Shown here in pieces: positions 5,536-6,852 of a stretch of DNA of 6,852 nt; position 1 is the first letter of the stretch; each line of letters starts with the position of its first letter. The notes below the pieces were generated by a model. The model had not been told where the DNA came from. It made no database searches and saw nothing but the letters and a program-made list of their open reading frames with translations. Location: positions 1-6,852 of the forward strand of contig CAKPZX010000060.1 of NCBI GenBank assembly GCA_934215455.1, given 5' to 3'. Source of the DNA: an uncultured Streptococcus sp. Lineage in GTDB: Bacteria > Bacillota > Bacilli > Lactobacillales > Streptococcaceae. Both the position numbers and the translations under genes were made by a program.

Positions 5536-5683
5536 CAATAAATCATAACCGTATAAATCTGTAGAGGATCAAGATCCATTAAAAACGAGCCCTAGACGAT
5601 CTTTACAATCCATTTTAGAACTACTTTTTTCTCAGCAAGGTAATTCTCGAAGTTTCATTGTTCCCAAAATTCTGTTCGCGCTA

Positions 5684-6658
5684 CTACTCCTCGTTAGACG
5701 AATCAGTAGCCAACATTTTTTTGATGGATTCGCTAGATAAATCCGTCATTTTAGCAATCATCTCGATACTCATTCCCTTCAAAGATAGTTTTTGAATCAG
5801 AGACTGCTGACCAGCTTGAACTCCCAACTCCATGCCTTCTTGTCTACCTTGTTCCAATCCCTGTTCAAGACCTTTTTTCAACCCTTTCTGAAAACCAGCT
5901 TCCAGTTGTTCTTTCCGAAAGGTATCCATGCTCATTTCCCAATTTTCTCTGATACGAATCCGTTCATCAATCATTTCTTTTTCCTCCCTTGTCCAATTTG
6001 ATGGGATCAGGAGTAATTCTGCCTGCTCGATCACTTGATCTGGTTGATGACTGAATGGGCGATTGCCAAAAAATTCAAGCCATTGTCTCCAGTGAGCATT
6101 CAACTCCGTATCTCTACTTTCATTATACTTATCCAACTCTAAAAAGGCAACCTTTAACATATTGTGCGCCACTCCATCCTTGCGAGAGCTATAAAGAGGT
6201 GTCCCATCTACCGTATGGCGCATTTCATAGACATTGACAGGTGAATCTAAATGAGGAAAAATACTTCGCTCCAAGATAGCGATCCCATAGACCGGCTCCA
6301 GCTCCTGGTACATAGAATGGGTCGCTCCTTTCTTTCGCTTGCGTTGGACATTTTCTACCAGTTGATTGGCTAAATAATAGTGGAAACGATTCAGGAAATA
6401 CTCTTGCTTCAAAACTTGAATCTCAATGATCACTTCAAGCCCACTATCTAGTCTTGCTCTCACATCAACGGATGTTTCAAAAGGAAGATCTCCTAAAAAC
6501 CCCTGCTCATGGATCTGGTCTCCTTCTAAAATCTCAACGGACTCTACTGGCAGATCCAATACTTCGCGGATGAATTTCGCTGTCACATCCGGTAGACTAA
6601 AAATCTTTTTTGCCATTAAATCCAAGGTGGGCGATACATACTCGTGTCGTTTTTTCAT
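5684..6658 (-). CDS. Rpn-family recombination-promoting nuclease / putative transposase (PD-(D/E)XK)
   Basis: A 324-residue protein starting at the ATG at 6658. An upstream in-frame TTG at 6670 would add four residues but overlaps the GGAGG ribosome site (6664-6668), so it is rejected. The N-terminal motif YVSPTLDLMAKKIF (7-20) is typical of Rpn proteins. The nuclease core is VDVRARLDSG (64-73, Asp65) followed by VIIEIQ (76-81, Glu79, Gln81), giving the D-x13-E-x-Q metal site. The C-terminal part has a helical region, then eight glycines spaced exactly four residues apart (255, 259 and on to 283), then a helix-turn-helix-like tail LSLKGMSIEMIAKMTDLSSE (292-311). E. coli RpnA homologues are DNA endonucleases that promote RecA-independent recombination, and a defence role has been proposed for the family. 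Tandem TAG TAG stops end the gene. It appears intact and monocistronic. Confidence 0.9.
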   Translation of the reverse strand: MKKRHEYVSPTLDLMAKKIFSLPDVTAKFIREVLDLPVESVEILEGDQIHEQGFLGDLPFETSVDVRARLDSGLEVIIEIQVLKQEYFLNRFHYYLANQLVENVQRKRKKGATHSMYQELEPVYGIAILERSIFPHLDSPVNVYEMRHTVDGTPLYSSRKDGVAHNMLKVAFLELDKYNESRDTELNAHWRQWLEFFGNRPFSHQPDQVIEQAELLLIPSNWTREEKEMIDERIRIRENWEMSMDTFRKEQLEAGFQKGLKKGLEQGLEQGRQEGMELGVQAGQQSLIQKLSLKGMSIEMIAKMTDLSSESIKKMLATDSSNEE

Positions 6659-6663
6659 AGCAA

Positions 6664-6668
6664 CCTCC
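6664..6668 (-). promoter_or_regulatory. Ribosome-binding site deciding the Rpn start
   Basis: GGAGG on the minus strand lies five bases before the ATG at 6658. The only upstream in-frame start, TTG at 6670, overlaps this site and has no ribosome site of its own, so the shorter 324-residue product is favoured. Confidence 0.8.
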
Positions 6669-6695
6669 AATGATTTCGTGTAGGGAATCCCCTCA

Positions 6696-6704
6696 CTTAT
6701 ACCA
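6696..6704 (-). promoter_or_regulatory. Extended -10 promoter of the Rpn gene
   Basis: The minus strand reads TGGTATAAG, one base from an ideal extended -10. No convincing -35 is present at the expected distance. The predicted leader is about 32 nt. A modest expression level is inferred. Confidence 0.5.
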
Positions 6705-6730
6705 TTCGAAAAAATTGCAGAAAAAAGGGA

Positions 6731-6774
6731 GTGGGAAAGAACTCTGACTAGTTAAAAAGAGTTCGTTTTCCCAC
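6731..6774. repeat. Long imperfect hairpin, first half of an intergenic streptococcal repeat
   Basis: GTGGGAAA plus GAACTC (6731-6744) pairs with GAGTTC and TTTCCCAC (6759-6764, 6767-6774), with two extra bases GT at 6765-6766 and a 14-nt loop. It lies just upstream of the Rpn promoter on that strand and beside the nested hairpin at 6784-6836. Confidence 0.7.
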
Positions 6775-6783
6775 CCCCGCACA

Positions 6784-6836
6784 GTTGAGTAGGGCTGTAA
6801 AAGCTGATGAAATCAGCGTAGTAGAGCCCACTCAAC
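6784..6836. repeat. Nested inverted repeat, second half of the intergenic streptococcal repeat
   Basis: GTTGAGT (6784-6790) pairs with ACTCAAC (6830-6836). GGGCT (6792-6796) pairs with AGCCC (6825-6829), with one bulged A. GCTGAT (6803-6808) pairs with ATCAGC (6812-6817) around a GAA loop. All three stems are perfect and nested. From memory, closely similar sequences, including the following CACTGCGTCTTGCTCG, occur many times between genes in S. parasanguinis/oralis-type genomes. The element continues past the right edge, so its full length is unknown. Confidence 0.75.
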
Positions 6837-6852
6837 CACTGCGTCTTGCTCG

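Noticed and set aside
5536..5683. Possible small gene or continuation downstream of the Rpn gene
   Set aside because: Reading is closed by tandem TAG stops, and the only minus-strand ATG frames here are about 14 codons long without ribosome sites. It is best seen as a 3' untranslated stretch.
6659..6670. TTG start four codons upstream for the Rpn protein
   Set aside because: The codon overlaps the GGAGG that serves the ATG at 6658 and has no ribosome site of its own.
5792..6683. Plus-strand open frames opposite the Rpn gene
   Set aside because: Antisense shadows; the 69-residue one only mirrors the Gly-x-x-x repeat coding stretch.
1..6852. CRISPR array, tRNA or rRNA genes, phage modules, complete insertion sequence
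   Set aside because: I saw no regularly spaced repeats, cloverleaf sequences, rRNA-like stretches, phage structural genes or paired terminal repeats flanking a transposase.

Overview
The window looks like the chromosome of an oral Streptococcus of the mitis/sanguinis/parasanguinis type. Support for this: moderately low GC, compact genes with AGGAGG-type ribosome sites, extended -10 promoters (TGnTATAAT), a DUF915 cell-envelope hydrolase, and at the right edge a nested hairpin repeat that I recall from intergenic regions of this group. The species assignment is an inference.

Layout. Positions 1-2110 (minus strand) hold a two-gene operon: a 430-aa membrane protein of the lactose/cellobiose PTS EIIC type, followed with a 14-bp overlap by a membrane-anchored alpha/beta hydrolase (DUF915) that runs off the left edge. 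The EIIC-like protein lacks the residues expected at the sugar and phosphate site, and no EIIA or EIIB gene is visible. Positions 2111-2430 form a divergent control region: an extended -10 promoter for the minus operon, and a consensus promoter for the plus-strand efflux gene. The latter is followed by a perfect 16-bp palindrome and a structured leader RNA of about 75 nt. Positions 2431-3825 encode a 14-helix DHA2/LmrB-type MFS drug exporter, closed by a terminator. Positions 3862-3939 keep the last codons of a lost VOC/glyoxalase-like gene on the minus strand.

Positions 4103-4798 encode a VIT1/CCC1-family Fe2+/Mn2+ transporter whose -10 box lies inside a near-perfect PerR box. A bidirectional terminator separates it from the convergent NAD(P)H-dependent FMN reductase (4829-5368, minus). 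The reductase promoter is flanked by two copies of TGTAA-N9-TTACA whose centres are 42 bp apart. Positions 5684-6658 (minus) encode an Rpn-family PD-(D/E)XK nuclease/putative transposase with its own terminator and weak promoter. The window ends in the intergenic hairpin repeat (6731-6852).

Taken together this is an accessory, stress- and efflux-oriented stretch made of separate one- or two-gene units, each with its own control signals. It is not one multi-gene system. The points most worth following are the structured leader of the efflux gene, the degenerate EIIC/hydrolase pair, the paired operators of the reductase and the PerR-box control of the metal transporter.
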